From positions 61,218,385 through 61,282,384 of the forward strand of contig NC_092876.1 of the NCBI RefSeq assembly GCF_028372415.1: 64,000 bases of DNA. The letters run 5' to 3'. The number at the start of each line of letters is the position of its first letter. Positions within the stretch are counted from its first letter, which is position 1. Under the pieces are notes generated by a model. That model made no database searches and was not told the origin of the DNA. It was given only the letters and a program-made list of their open reading frames with translations. The DNA comes from Notamacropus eugenii. Taxonomy: Eukaryota; Chordata; Mammalia; Diprotodontia; Macropodidae. Positions 21,400-31,975 of this stretch are shown here, one piece after another. The position numbers and the translations under genes are program-made.

Positions 21400-21708
21400 A
21401 TAACTGCAGCAATGTATGTGGAAAGAACACACAAAAACCAATGAAACTTAATGCCAATTATACAGACCAAGCCTGGACTTGAAGAGGACATGAGAAAACA
21501 TATCTCCCTCCCTTCAATGAAGAGGTGGGGACTAGGAGTATGGAATAATACATACACTATTAGACTTGGCTGATAAGTTGGCTAGTTGTTTGATTTTTCT
21601 TTCTTTTTTTTCTTTGTAACTAAAGATAGCTCTCTGAGGAAGAGACGAGGTATATATTTGGAGACGAAGGTTGTTTAAAAATGAAAGATATAAATTAAAA
21701 AACAAACT
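21400..21708 (+). mobile_element. Non-LTR retroposon 3' end, L1-like
   Basis: TTAATGCCAATTATACAGAC, AATGAAGAGGTGGGGACTAG, ATTAGACTTGGCTGATAAGT, a T-rich stretch and an A-rich end at about 21,708 fit a marsupial LINE or SINE 3' end. The family is uncertain. Confidence 0.4.
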
Positions 21709-21784
21709 TTGCTTTAAAAGGTCCTGGAGAATATAATCAAAGCATTTGGAGCTGGAAGGGTCCTTAGAGTATCTCTGATGGTCT

Positions 21785-22185
21785 AGATAAATAATTCAGT
21801 CTGGACAGGTAGTCCAGAGTTGTGAATCTGGCCCGAACCAGATTAAAATGTCATTGGGAAATATTTAACAAAAACAAACATTTATTTATTTATTTTAATT
21901 AAGTTTATTGATTTAAACAATTTAACAAAATAAATTTATTTTCAAATTGATTAACAAATTATTTAACAAAATCACCCTAATTATTATTTAATTACAAAAT
22001 ATAATTACATAAATTCTGCAGAATATAATTATAATAATTAACAAATTATTTAACAAGATAAATTTATTTTGATATAATTTGACAAAATTACCCTAAAAAT
22101 ACAATAAAACATAGATAATATTACATTTTAAAATTAAGTCAATATGTGGCCAGCAGGGATTCTAATGCATGGCCCCCATTTCTAC
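21785..22185 (-). mobile_element. Non-autonomous hAT-like DNA transposon, A/T-rich
   Basis: CAGATTAAAATGTCATTGGG, AAATATTTAACAAAA and AATACAATAAAACATAGATA, then TTAAGTCAATATGTGGCC, are shared with the element at 43.06-43.30 kb. The middle has an internal expansion of TTTAACAAAATAAATTTATT-like units. It resembles the opossum Charlie (hAT) group by memory only. Confidence 0.5.
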
Positions 22186-22189
22186 CTGA

Positions 22190-22575
22190 GCTGATGCCAC
22201 TGGTGTAGTCCAACCCATTTATTTTAAAGATGAAGAAATCGAGGACCCAGAGAGGGGATCTTGCCCAAGGCCACATAATAATAGCTCATGTTTATATAGC
22301 ACTCTCTGTGGGGAGCTTATCTGTTGCTTTTTAGTCATTTCAACCATGTCTGACTTTTCGTGACCCCATTTTGGTGAGTTTTCTTGGCAAAGATACTGGA
22401 GTGGTTTGCCTTTCCTTCTCCAGATCATTTTACATATGGAGAAACTGAGGCAAACAGAATTAAGTGACTTGCCCAGGGTTACACAGCTAGCAAGTGTTTG
22501 AGGCTGGATTTGAACTCATGAAGAGGAATTTTCTTGATTCCAAGCCCAGTGCTCTATGCACTATGGTATCACCTA
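22190..22575 (-). mobile_element. MIR piece plus MAR1-type SINE with RTE-like tail
   Basis: 22,306-22,575 reads in reverse TTTTAGTCATTTCAACCATG, CTGACTTTTCGTGACCCCAT and CTTGGCAAAGATACTGGAGT, followed by the core and head. It is a near full-length SINE with the BovB/RTE-like tail. Confidence 0.75.
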
Positions 22576-22619
22576 GCGGGCTAACTCAGGGGACAACATG
22601 AATAAGAGGCACCCAGGAC

Positions 22620-23165
22620 ACTGAAGGGGATGCTCAGACCTATCTGTGTCCAAGGTATTTAAAGTCTGCAAGGTACTTTTCCTATATCATCTCCTTTGGG
22701 CCCTACCAGAACTCCGTGACTTAGCTATTAGAGGTATTGTAATCCCCATTTTACAGATGAGGAAACTGAGGCTAAGAGGCTAACTGACTTACCCATATTC
22801 CCACAGCTAGGAAGGAAGGATCTGAATTCAGGTCTTCCCGACTTTCAGTCCTATTCTCTATTTGCTGTGCTTCCCTCACACCACAGTTCTCTCTCTTCCC
22901 TAAAAGTCTGTTCATTTTCCTTTCTAGCACTGGACTTGAAGTCAAGAAAACACAGATTTTAAACTCCGTCTCTGACACCAGCTGTGTGACCTTGGGCAAG
23001 TGACTTAATCTCTGTGTGTCTCAGTTTCCTCATCAGTAAAATGGGGATGATAAAACCTGTTCCACCAACCTGAGTGAGGCACAACTCTGAAGGTCTATGT
23101 GTTATCACCATCATCATCATCGTCGTTGTCACCATCATCACTATCAGGAAATCCTCTTTCTTCAA
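22620..23165. repeat. Back-to-back MIR elements and a (CAT)n run
   Basis: 22,640-22,875 is a reversed MIR (CCCATTTTACAGATGAGGAA). 22,930-23,060 is a forward MIR (CAGCTGTGTGACCTTGGGCA). About 45 bases of CAT/CAC triplets at 23,105-23,150 follow. Confidence 0.7.
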
Positions 23166-23479
23166 GGTTCAGTTCAGGGGCAACCTCCTGTGCAAACGGT
23201 TCCCTCATCCTCTTCTTGACTTCCAGCTAGAAGTGACCTCTCTAAATTTTTCATGCTTCTGCACACTAGATATAAATTTAGATGGGAGCTAGAGATTATC
23301 TTGTCTTACCCCCACATTTTAGAGATGAGAAAAAAATGACAACCAGAGACGTCCCTGTCCCCAAGTTCACATAGCTAGTGGGAGGAATGATTTCTTGAAC
23401 TCCTATTTTATTCCAACAGTATTCATCAGTTGAGTGTGATTCCATAGGGGTACTGATCATACTTGCCTATCAATATTCA

Positions 23480-24170
23480 TTTAGACAGTGTAGTCTTCCT
23501 TATAATAGATCCCAAGCTTTAACCTATGAGATTACAAGTTCACTGGCTTGTTATGAAGTTCACTTGCTTAATTATAGAAAGCTAACTAGAAGACTCCCAT
23601 TTTTTCTTCTTGCTGAGTAGGGGACCAAGCCCACTGTGGTAGAGATGACTTGATATGGAAAGTCCCCCAGCCACTGCTGTTGCCCTTCCATTCCCTGTCA
23701 TCCCGCTATTGCCCAACATGGGGAGAGAGCACTAGGCCAAAAGTGACCCGGTCTGTGGCCTGCCTACTGGCCAATATTTTGACACCTGTTTATTCACCCA
23801 GCCCATGGGTTAGCTTGTAGGTTTGTCAAGACCTCCTGAAAGGTCAAACATAGGTCTGTAAAGGTCTGCTCATTGACTCAGTAGGTGCTCCTGGAAGGTC
23901 GACATCTAGATTTGTCAACCAATGGGATTCTATATTTTATGTGGACCCTCTTGGAAGGTCAAAATGGAGGTCTATCAACCAATGAAACTTTTATTGTGCT
24001 TCTTCTGTACAATTTAGGTATCAAGCACTATAAAATGAAGGCCCTGGAGACATCTCAGATCATGAGGAAGACCTGAAACTCACTTCATTGGAGGGGGACA
24101 TGGCTTGGAACTCTGCTTCTTTTATTGTAGATTGGACAATTTTGGACCCCAAAGTCATAACCAGCAGAGT
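23480..24170 (+). mobile_element. Candidate solo LTR of an endogenous retrovirus (fossil)
   Basis: The stretch shows promoter-like LTR parts in order: two or three diverged repeats of about 55-60 bp carrying GGAAGGTC and TCAACCAATG (CCAAT box), then TATAAAATG near 24,029. No viral coding region flanks it. It is degraded and old. Ends and family are approximate. Confidence 0.35.
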
Positions 24171-24239
24171 TCAGATTTAAATCCAGGGTCTCTGCAACCA
24201 AATCTAATTCCTTTTCTTACATTTTAATCTATGCTATAG

Positions 24240-24605
24240 CTATTTCAACAAACATTTATTAAGTAATTACTATGTGCCAAGTACCGTGCTCCAAGTTTAG
24301 ATAAGATCCATGGAACTCATGGAGCTCACAGCCTAGGAAAGGATTAAGGTACTAACAGAGGTCAATGTAATATACAACATTGCAGATTAAGTGCATTAGA
24401 CAATTATCAAGTGTTATGTGAAGTCCCAGTCAGGGTCCAGGTGGAGGGAATTCAGGAATTGGTGTATATGACAGTTGGTCAATCAGCTATTATTAAGCAC
24501 CTATGGTATGCCAGGCATAGCACTAAGTTCTGGGGATACAAAGAAAGATAAAGGACAATCCTTGCCTCTGAAGAGCTCACAGTCTAAGCTTCTTGGAGGC
24601 TTATT
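24240..24605 (-). mobile_element. Two L2 LINE 3' ends
   Basis: 24,244-24,355 (CAACAAACATTTATTAAGTA, ACTATGTGCCAAGTACC) and 24,478-24,600 (CAGCTATTATTAAGCACCTA, GCCAGGCATAGCACTAAG) are separate reversed L2 ends. Confidence 0.65.
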
Positions 24606-24821
24606 CAGGTGTCTTATTCAGGTTTGCATCCTCTGCAGGGTCTCAAATGTAGACACTCAACATAGAGTAGGGGTTTGCACTGGGACTTAACAGTTTCATG
24701 TGTTGATGTCTTATTTCCTCTGCTGTACTGTGAACTTTTTGAAAGGGACCCAGAAGCTCCACAGAGCCACATACAGAGGGCTACACACAATAGCTGCTCA
24801 GGAAATGTTTGCTGGACGAAT

Positions 24822-24957
24822 ATGAATGGATGAATGGATGGATGGATGGATGGATAAGTGGATAGATGGATGAATGGATGAATGGATGGATGGATGAGTG
24901 GGTGGATGGATGTATGAATGGATTGATGGATGGGTGAGTGGGTGGATGGATGAATAA
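24822..24957. repeat. (TGGA)n tetranucleotide array
   Basis: About 130 bases of GGAT/TGGA units with GAAT, GAGTGG and TTGA variants. Translations on the minus strand give an Ile-His-Pro-Ser repeat, an artefact of the array. Confidence 0.95.
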
Positions 24958-24994
24958 ACAAATTTCTTACAGTGGAATTAGGCTGCTTCACACA

Positions 24995-25140
24995 TTTGTC
25001 TTGTTTCTCTAACTAGACTGAAAACCCCTGGAGAGCATGCATTAGATTTAGGTCTACTTTGTACTCTATTTTTTGCATATTGTGAACCTTCAGTAAATGT
25101 ATACTGAAGGTAGGCTCTAAAAACACTCTTTGAATGAATG
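24995..25140 (+). mobile_element. L2-type LINE 3' end
   Basis: AGACTGAAAACCCCTGGAGA, TACTTTGTACTCTATTTTTT, GAACCTTCAGTAAATGTA. Diverged. Confidence 0.45.
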
Positions 25141-25529
25141 AATAAATTGAGTGGAAGGATTAGAGAACAAATTGCCTGAGAGTCTCTTGAGAAATAAGCA
25201 TGGCACCCAAGGGAAAAGGGAAGGAGGAGGAAGGTCATGCTTTGGAAAATCACTTGGGCTTGGGGGAATGTGAAATCTTCCCTGGCACCTGGACAACAGA
25301 GCAGTAACTAACACAGGGCAACTGGGCTTGGTGCCCCAGGGTGCCAACATAGGGATGGTACCTTCTTCCCCCCAAGAGGACAAATGTTTTTTCTACCTAT
25401 GACAACCTCCATGCTGCCACCTCATCTCATGGTCCTATGCTGTCCCACACCACCATAGCACCTCTCTGCCCCAGGGGCCTGCTTTGCCCCAAATCCTAGA
25501 GGTACTGGGTCAGACGCTAGGACCTCTCT

Positions 25530-25800
25530 CCTGACTTCCAGTCTCATATCTCCAATGCCTGTTGGATATCTTGAACTGAATATTCCATAAACATCTTAAA
25601 GTTAACATGTCCAAAACTTAACTTGCGATCTTTCCTCTCAAACTCTCTTATCTTCCAAACTTCCTAAATATCATCAAGAATTTTTACCATGCTCCTAGTC
25701 ACCCTGGCTCAAAACCTTGGTGTCATGCTAGGGAATCCTACAATTTCCTCCCAGTAGTTCCATCCACTTCTGAAATCACAAGTCTTGTCCATTCTTTCAG
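25530..25800 (+). mobile_element. L2 LINE internal fragment
   Basis: GACTTCCAGTCTCATATCTC, GGATATCTTGAACTGAATAT, CATGTCCAAAACTTAACTTG and CCTGGCTCAAAACCTTGGTG are in the order of the L2 ORF2 region downstream of the ADD box. Confidence 0.6.
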
Positions 25801-25954
25801 GGATGCTATATGACTGTGAATCATGTAGTAATGTCCAAAGACTCAAAATTGTGGGGGCCCAAAGGACAGGAGAGGGGTATGGTGGGTATAATCACACTGT
25901 AACATAGTTCCAAGGTAACACATGGCAATAGAATACATTATTAATAGCATCTAT

Positions 25955-26320
25955 ATTCAGGAAAACAACATACACAGGAACAGTAATATTGATTATCAAT
26001 TGCAAAAGACTCAGCAACTCTGTTTAGCACAAAGATGCAGGACAAGTCCAAGGGATTATGATGAAAGGTGCTGTCCACCTCCAGCGAGAGGGAGAACTGA
26101 TGGGTTCGGAGTGCAGACTGAAGCACATTTTTTTCCTCTTTATTTTTCCTGCTTGCCACCTCGCCCTGCATCATAGTTAACATGGAAATGTGTTTTGTAA
26201 GACTTCATATGAATAATGGGCATCATATTTATTGCCTCAATTGAAGGAGGAGGGGACAGAGGGAGGGAAAGAATTTGCAACTAAAAATAAAAATAATTTT
26301 AAAAAATAACATATGATCAG
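25955..26320 (+). mobile_element. L1 LINE 3' end
   Basis: The L1 3'UTR pattern: AAGACTCAGCAACTCTG, GATGAAAGGTGCTGTCCACC, AACTGATGGGTTCGGAGTGC, ACATGGAAATGTGTTTTG, a G-rich stretch and an A-rich tail. Confidence 0.65.
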
Positions 26321-26399
26321 AAAAGAGAAGTCATGATAGCTCAAGTATATATAACATCTAAAATAAAAATAATTTTTTAAAAAAGGATATATGATCAGA

Positions 26400-26850
26400 A
26401 AAGAGAAATCATAATAGCTAATATTTATAAAATGCTTTAAGTTTTCCAAAAGGCTTTACAAAAATTACCTCATTTCATCTTCCCAACCACACTGGAAGGC
26501 AAGTGTCATCATATTCCCATTTTACAGACAAGGAAACTAGGACTGAGAGCGCTGTTAAGGGTTACACCGTAAGTGTCTGTCTCCAAATCTGAACTCAGGT
26601 CTTTCTAACTCTAGGTTCAATGCTTCATCCCCGGGCCACCTAAACCACGTCTTCCTCATGGGCAGGTCAGAACTCCCTCCACTATTCCATCTTGCTGCTA
26701 TGATGGATAGACAGTCTAGTTTGGAGTCAGGAAGATATGAGTTCAAATCTTGCCTCTGATGCATACTAACTGTGACTCTGGGAAAGTTACTTCCCCTTTT
26801 GGTACCTAACACAACTCTCTTAAGATTTAGTTCATAGAAGAAAGTCCATG
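26400..26850. repeat. Reversed MIR followed by a forward SINE
   Basis: 26,405-26,640 is a minus-strand MIR (TTTACAGACAAGGAAACTAG). 26,690-26,850 is a plus-strand SINE (ATGGATAGACAGTCTAGTTT, GGAGTCAGGAAGATATGAGT). Confidence 0.6.
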
Positions 26851-26927
26851 GAGAGAGTTTCCTATTATCTATAATGCCACAGGTCTGGACGGAAACAATA
26901 GAAATAGCAAGGTTGATGTGAAGAGAA

Positions 26928-27162
26928 ATAGGCAGCTAGGTGGTGCAATGATCAGAGTGCCCACCCTGGTGTCAGGAAGTCTCAAACCTGGCCTCAGTCA
27001 CTTACTAGCTGTGTGACTCTGGACAAGTCACTCAACCCTGTTGGCCTCACTTTTCTCAACCGCAAAATGAGCTGGAAAAGAAAATGGCAAACCACTTCAA
27101 TATCTTTGTTAAGGAAACCCCAAATGGGGTCATAGAGAATCAAACACAACAAAAACAAGTGA
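26928..27162 (+). mobile_element. Full-length MAR1-type SINE with RTE-like tail
   Basis: All parts are present in order: head GGCAGCTAGGTGGTGCAATG, core CTTACTAGCTGTGTGACTCT, linker GAGCTGGAAAAGAAAATGGC and tail CCCCAAATGGGGTCATAGAG. It ends in ACACAACAAAAACAA. This is the clearest marsupial-specific marker in the window. Confidence 0.85.
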
Positions 27163-27299
27163 AAACTTAAACTGTGAAGAGGACAACAGCTGGTCAGCCC
27201 AAGTGCCTAGATAGCTAAAGAGTATTAACATACCAACAGGAAAGAATTCAGGGCATCCGGCAGATAATCTCCCATGACGATTCACTATGACAAATATCC

Positions 27300-27445
27300 T
27301 TTGCCTGGGGTCCAAGAACTTCTTTCAAAAAAAAATTTTGATACTGTATTTCCATATAATTGCTGTCCTCTGTAATTTTTAAGTTTTTTTATGCATTTAA
27401 AAACATTTCCCCAGACTGCTAAAGAGGGCCAAGACACTAAAAATA
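27300..27445 (-). mobile_element. hAT-like non-autonomous transposon fragment
   Basis: AAAAATTTTGATACTGTATT and TTTTTATGCATTTAAAAACA match the interior of the element at 62.57-62.79 kb. The ends are not clear. Confidence 0.45.
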
Positions 27446-27482
27446 AAACAAAACAAAACAAAACAAACAAACAAAAAACCCC
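27441..27482. repeat. (AAAAC)n run
   Basis: Six to seven AAAAC/AAAC units. Confidence 0.9.
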
Positions 27483-28199
27483 TAAGAACTCTTATTACAG
27501 GAGAAGTCTGAGTCTGATCCCGTGGAAGTCATATCCACACCATTCAGATCATGGATCCATTAAAGTATGGAGCAATTATGAATGCTAATGCTAATGAATC
27601 CAATCCAGTAACCGGGTCTTCTAAAGTTGTGTTGTGAACACGTGTATTTCTGTCTCCACATGTGGGCTCTAAGCTGAGGGCAAAGATCCCATCCTCTACT
27701 TCTTTAACATCTCTACCCCATGTCCAGCACAGGGCTTCTCACAAAGCAAGCGAACATTTGTTTCTTGGAAGGTTCTAATGCATTAGCTGTTGGTGATAGA
27801 ATACAACCAGGGAAAGTCTCAGATGGGGAGTACCTGGGAGAGCTGGGTTCTTCATCCCTCTGCATGGTCATGAACTGGAGCAAGCGGCTTCTCCTTTCTG
27901 GCGCTTGTTCTTCTCTGTAAAATGAGGTTGGATTGAAGGTCCTTTCTAGCTTTCATACTCTATGAATGTGTAAGCAAGGCCACGTAGTTGTAAGGGAGAT
28001 AAGAGCACAACAGACGTGGAGTCAGTAAATATGAGGCTGTCCTGGCTTGGATGCTAAGTAGCCATAACCTCTGACATATTACATCTGTCAGCACCTCAGT
28101 CTTCTCCTGTGTAAAACGGGCATCATAGTACACATGCTCCCTACCAGCAGGGCTTTTGTTAGGTAATTACTCCATAAACCTGAAATGAATTATTCTTAT
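27483..28199. other. Intergenic DNA, no feature recognised
   Basis: Only faint MIR-like pieces are visible (for example near 27,830-27,950 and 28,020-28,130). No gene is supported. Confidence 0.4.
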
Positions 28200-28345
28200 A
28201 TTAGGATTGTGTGGGGGTATTTCCCTTTATTTGTTATTCTCCCCTGATAAACTGCAAACTTCGTGAATAAGGGACTATCTCCTACTTACCTTGTCTAGGA
28301 CTTTGCACATAGAAGTCTCTTATTTAGTATTTGTCGATTTCAGTG
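28200..28345 (+). mobile_element. L2 LINE 3' end
   Basis: GATAAACTGCAAACTTCGTG, AGGACTTTGCACATAGAAGT and TTTAGTATTTGTCGA. Confidence 0.55.
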
Positions 28346-28454
28346 GATGTGAAATCATAAGTGTACAAATTAGAAAGTAAGTGCTGAGAGGATGTGTCTG
28401 AATGGGGATGGATCAGAGCGAGGGAAGCTAAGGAAGGAAGCGTTAATAGCCCAG

Positions 28455-28830
28455 ATGGGGGACAAAAAAGCAAAAGGAAAGAGTGATTTGGAGTCAAAGC
28501 CATGTCTTACTTGTCTTATTTTAAGCACTTTGATTGATTTTATCCCTCTGAGCCTTGGCTTCCTCATCTGTAAAAATTAGGTCTTTGGACTAGATAATCT
28601 CTTAGGTCTCTTCCAGTTTTCAGTCCTATGACCTATGTAACCAATGACCTGGGTTTCAAGTCTATTATTGGTTGCATAGCCTTGGGTGAGTTACTTCTTC
28701 TCTCTGGGCCTCAGTTTACTTACCTGCAAAATGAATTCAGTGATTGATCTAGATAATCTTTAAGGTTCCCTCCATAGAATCACAGAACCTCAGAGTTGAA
28801 AGGGATGTCTTGAGAGCAGCTGGTTGGTCT
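28455..28830 (+). mobile_element. Tandem MIR3-type SINEs with L3-like tails
   Basis: Two copies lie in a row. The first ends CTTTGGACTAGATAATCTCT, TAGGTCTCTTCCAG; the second ends GATCTAGATAATCTTTAAGG. A reversed tail (AATCACAGAACCTCAGAGTT) follows at about 28,780. These show the normal single-copy form of the tail that is multiplied in the 33-bp arrays. Confidence 0.65.
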
Positions 28831-29074
28831 AAGCCTCACCTGAACAAGGAAGTCTCTTTGCAAAAGAACCAGTGTGGTTTAGCACATGGCATATAGATCC
28901 TGGGGATAGTAAGACTTGGGTTTATATCTTGCTTCTGACGATTGTGAGCCATTTTACCAAACGTCTCTGAGCTTCTGGTTTACCAATTCCAAGAGAAGGA
29001 TACCTATAGAACCTATCTCACAGGATTGTAGAGAAACAGAAATGAGCTTGGCAAATCTTAAAGTGCTATCTAAT

Positions 29075-29111
29075 CACAACACACACACACACTCACACAA
29101 ACACACACTTT
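29075..29111. repeat. Short (CA)n run
   Basis: CA repeats with TCACACAA interruptions. Confidence 0.85.
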
Positions 29112-29364
29112 TGGACATCCATAAAGCAGGATTTCTTTTCATCAAGCCCCAATTTACCTCTTTCTAACTTCTACCCTGGCTTCTAGTTCCTCTTTCTCTG
29201 TTCAAGTTGAACAAATTTAATCCTTCTTTCATGTGACAGCCCCTCAAGCAACTGAACACTGGATTTTGTACCCCCTAAATCTTCCCTACTCCAGGGAACA
29301 TTATTTTTTAGCTTATAAGGGGGCAGGGCAATTGAGCAACTGAGATTGGGCTCAGTAAAGCACA

Positions 29365-29815
29365 TTCAAGGAAGGAGAGGAGGGGAGCTGGGACTCAGGA
29401 GGGAGGAGGAAGCAAAGTACAGTACACTCAGCCCTCATGGATCGGAAGGAGAGTTGGGGCTGGGGAGGGGGAGGGAACAGAGCAGGGCACAATCAACTCT
29501 CATGGAGGGGGAGGAGAAGAGTTGGGGCTCAGGAAGGGAGAGGGAGCAGAGCAGAACGTACTCAGTCCTTAGGGAGGGGGAAGAGGAGAGTTGGGGCTAA
29601 GGAGGGAGGAGGATATATTCAGCCCTTAAGGAGAGGGGAGCTGGGATTCAAGAAAGGAGAGGGAGCAGAGTAGGACATATTCAGCCCTTAGGAAGGGGGA
29701 GGAGGGAAATTGGGGGGAGGGAGGGAGGAGGGAGAAAGAGTATACTCAGCCCTTAAGAAGGGGGGAGCTGGGATTCAGGAAGGGAGAGACACACTCAGCC
29801 CTCAGGAGGCAGAAG
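29365..29815. repeat. G-rich minisatellite, unit about 60-75 bp
   Basis: Seven to eight variable copies of a purine-rich unit containing GGGAGCTGGGACTCAGGA (or GAGTTGGGGCTCAGGA), AGGGAGCAGAGCAG and TACTCAGCCCTTA. Units differ in length and order. Open frames across it are a by-product. Confidence 0.85.
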
Positions 29816-30599
29816 GGTGGGTGAGAAGCTGGTGGTGCTTAGCTGCTGGGATGGGCAGTCAGTCACCCTTCCCACCAGGCTCAAAGTGAGAAACTTCTCC
29901 ACATGCCCAGTTGAGCTGCCAACGTCAGACTTTTCTGGCAAGCAACCACAGGCCAAGGCTCCCAGTTGTGAATGGAAGGTCTACTCTCACCCTCACCCCC
30001 ACCCCCACCTTGTTTGGAGTAGAGCTGGGAAGCTGCCACCAGCTTTTTAGCCCCCTCACCAGGACCCCTTTGGCTGCCTTCCAACAGCTGAGCTCAATCT
30101 GCTCAGCCAGCTGGAAAGGTCTCCCGCTTCCTGGATTCACAGAATTTCTGTGGGGCCTTCCTGAGCCCAATGCCATTTTCCAGCCTCTGCCTCTGGGAAT
30201 GAGAATCTTGGGCTTCCTGCCCTTGGCCATAAAGGTTTAGTGTTTATGGGCATCCGGGCACGCCATTTATTCCATGTCTTCCACGGGGCTCGGCAAGCAT
30301 GATCACAGGCAGGGCTAAAACTTGGATATTTGTATCTGGGCAAGTGGTGCCAAATACCCTCATATCTATTCTGTTGAGCTTGGGAGAAGGGAGCGCCCCA
30401 GGATTCCACTGTGTACATGTGCATGGGCGGTAGATTGATCAGAGAGGCCCCCACCCCCCATACAGGAGTAAGAAAGGGCTGGGCCAGGAAGCAGCTCAAC
30501 TCCAGCCAAGTCACCAGGGGAACAACACAGCCCATTGGGTGCATTCCTAATTGAACTATCTCTTCTTGCTAAGCACAGAGTTCAGTTGTTTTTACCATC
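29816..30599. other. Largely unique intergenic segment
   Basis: Relatively G+C-rich DNA with no recognised repeat and no convincing exon. Overlapping open frames on both strands look like chance. Confidence 0.4.
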
Positions 30600-30850
30600 A
30601 TCCAATGAACAAGTGTTTAGTAAGAGAACACCATGTGTCAAGAACTGTTTGAGTAGTTAGAGATACAAAGACAAAAGAAAAAGAAATGGTTCCTGCCCTC
30701 AAGGAACTTCCAATCTAATTGGGGGAAAAAGACTTCAATTCAACACTTCTAACCTCCTGTAATGTGCCACATCCTACATTCTCCAGTGGGGATAAGATGA
30801 AAAGTGACAGAATCCCTGCCTTCAAAGAGCTAATAGTCTACCCAGGGGTA
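30600..30850 (-). mobile_element. L2 LINE 3' ends
   Basis: CAATGAACAAGTGTTTAGTA...CCTCAAGGAACTTCCAATCT, then a second, more decayed piece to about 30,850 (GCCTTCAAAGAGCTAATAGT). Confidence 0.55.
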
Positions 30851-30884
30851 GGAGGTGTATGGAGTATTTAGGGAGGACTACTCT

Positions 30885-31405
30885 GGTGTTTGCCCAGCTC
30901 TTTCCAGGGCCTCAGGGTACATCTGTCACCCAACTCTCACCAAGGAGCTGTAGCAGGCACAGCAGCCACATCCTGGGAAAACTGTCTCGGCAGACGGGTT
31001 AAATCAGGTTAAGGGTAATCAACAGGCCTCAAACCTGTTGGTAAGTTAGGAGGATGTCTAGCCCAAGTACATGAAGACTTCCCTGGCAGGATGGGCAAAC
31101 AGGGATAATTTGTTCCAACTGCCAAGGAGGTGGCTGAAGCAGGTGCCACGGAGAGCTTAGTGCTTCATCAGATGTAGAAGACGCCATGGAAGGTCATCCA
31201 AAATGGCCAAGGTGGGCCATCACCAGTCATCTGGACTTTTGTCCTGCCATTGGACTTTGAGGACTCTGGAAGAGAGAGTGAGGCTGCTCTCTCTTAAATG
31301 CAGCTCTGCCTCACTTAAATCCAGTTCACAAGCAAGTCAAAGACATGACCCACATCCTCACTCATCCTCTTTGAAAAACAAAGGACAAGCAACAAGTCTG
31401 ACAGG
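30885..31405 (+). mobile_element. Long SINE with RTE-type 3' tail, copy 1
   Basis: CACCCAACTCTCACCAAGGA, AGACGGGTTAAATCAGGTTA and CCATCACCAGTCATCTGGAC are shared, in the same order, with the minus-strand copy at 50.15-50.65 kb. The tail GAGAGTGAGGCTGCTCTCTC...AAAACAAAGGACAAGCAACA is the 3' end that marsupial RTE LINEs mobilise. A MAR4-like element is my best guess for the family. Confidence 0.65.
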
Positions 31406-31497
31406 GAGAGGGCAGGAGGAGTCTACCCTATAAACAGGCATGCTGCAAGGCAGAATATGAATAGACAAAGGAAAACCATGAGAAATCAGGAGGGCTC

Positions 31498-31975
31498 AAG
31501 ACACATTTATTAAACACCTACAATGTGCAATGCAGTGGGGGGGCACAAAAATGAGATAGGACACGGCTTCTGCCCTCAAGGAGCTTACAAAAGGAAGGGG
31601 AAATGAGGGGAATGCATAATAATAAGAATACAAATTGTTAGATATGATGAATGAACAGGAAAGCTGTGGTTTGAGGTGGAAAATAAACAACTTACAGCTG
31701 GATAATTAGGGAAGTCTTCATGGAGGAGATGGCATTCAAACTGGGCCTTAAAAAAGGGAAGAATTTCAACAGCTGGAGATGCATGAATATGTTGGGAATG
31801 GGGTGGGGTGAGAAGGCCATTCCAGGCATGGGGGACATGAACAAAAGCACAATTATATATTCATTTACCTATCAAATATTACACACCTACTATGTGCAAT
31901 GCTATATGCTAGGCACTCTGGGGGATATAAAGACATCTAAGATATGAACCCTATCTCCAAAAGATAGTTGAACAA
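31498..31975 (-). mobile_element. L2 LINE 3' pieces
   Basis: 31,500-31,840 carries the tail and the next upstream stretch (CTTCATGGAGGAGATGGCAT, GGCCATTCCAGGCATGGGGG). A second tail is at 31,855-31,970. Confidence 0.65.

Noticed and set aside
24614-24991. Open frame with Ile-His-Pro-Ser repeats
   Set aside because: Translation of the TGGA tetranucleotide array.
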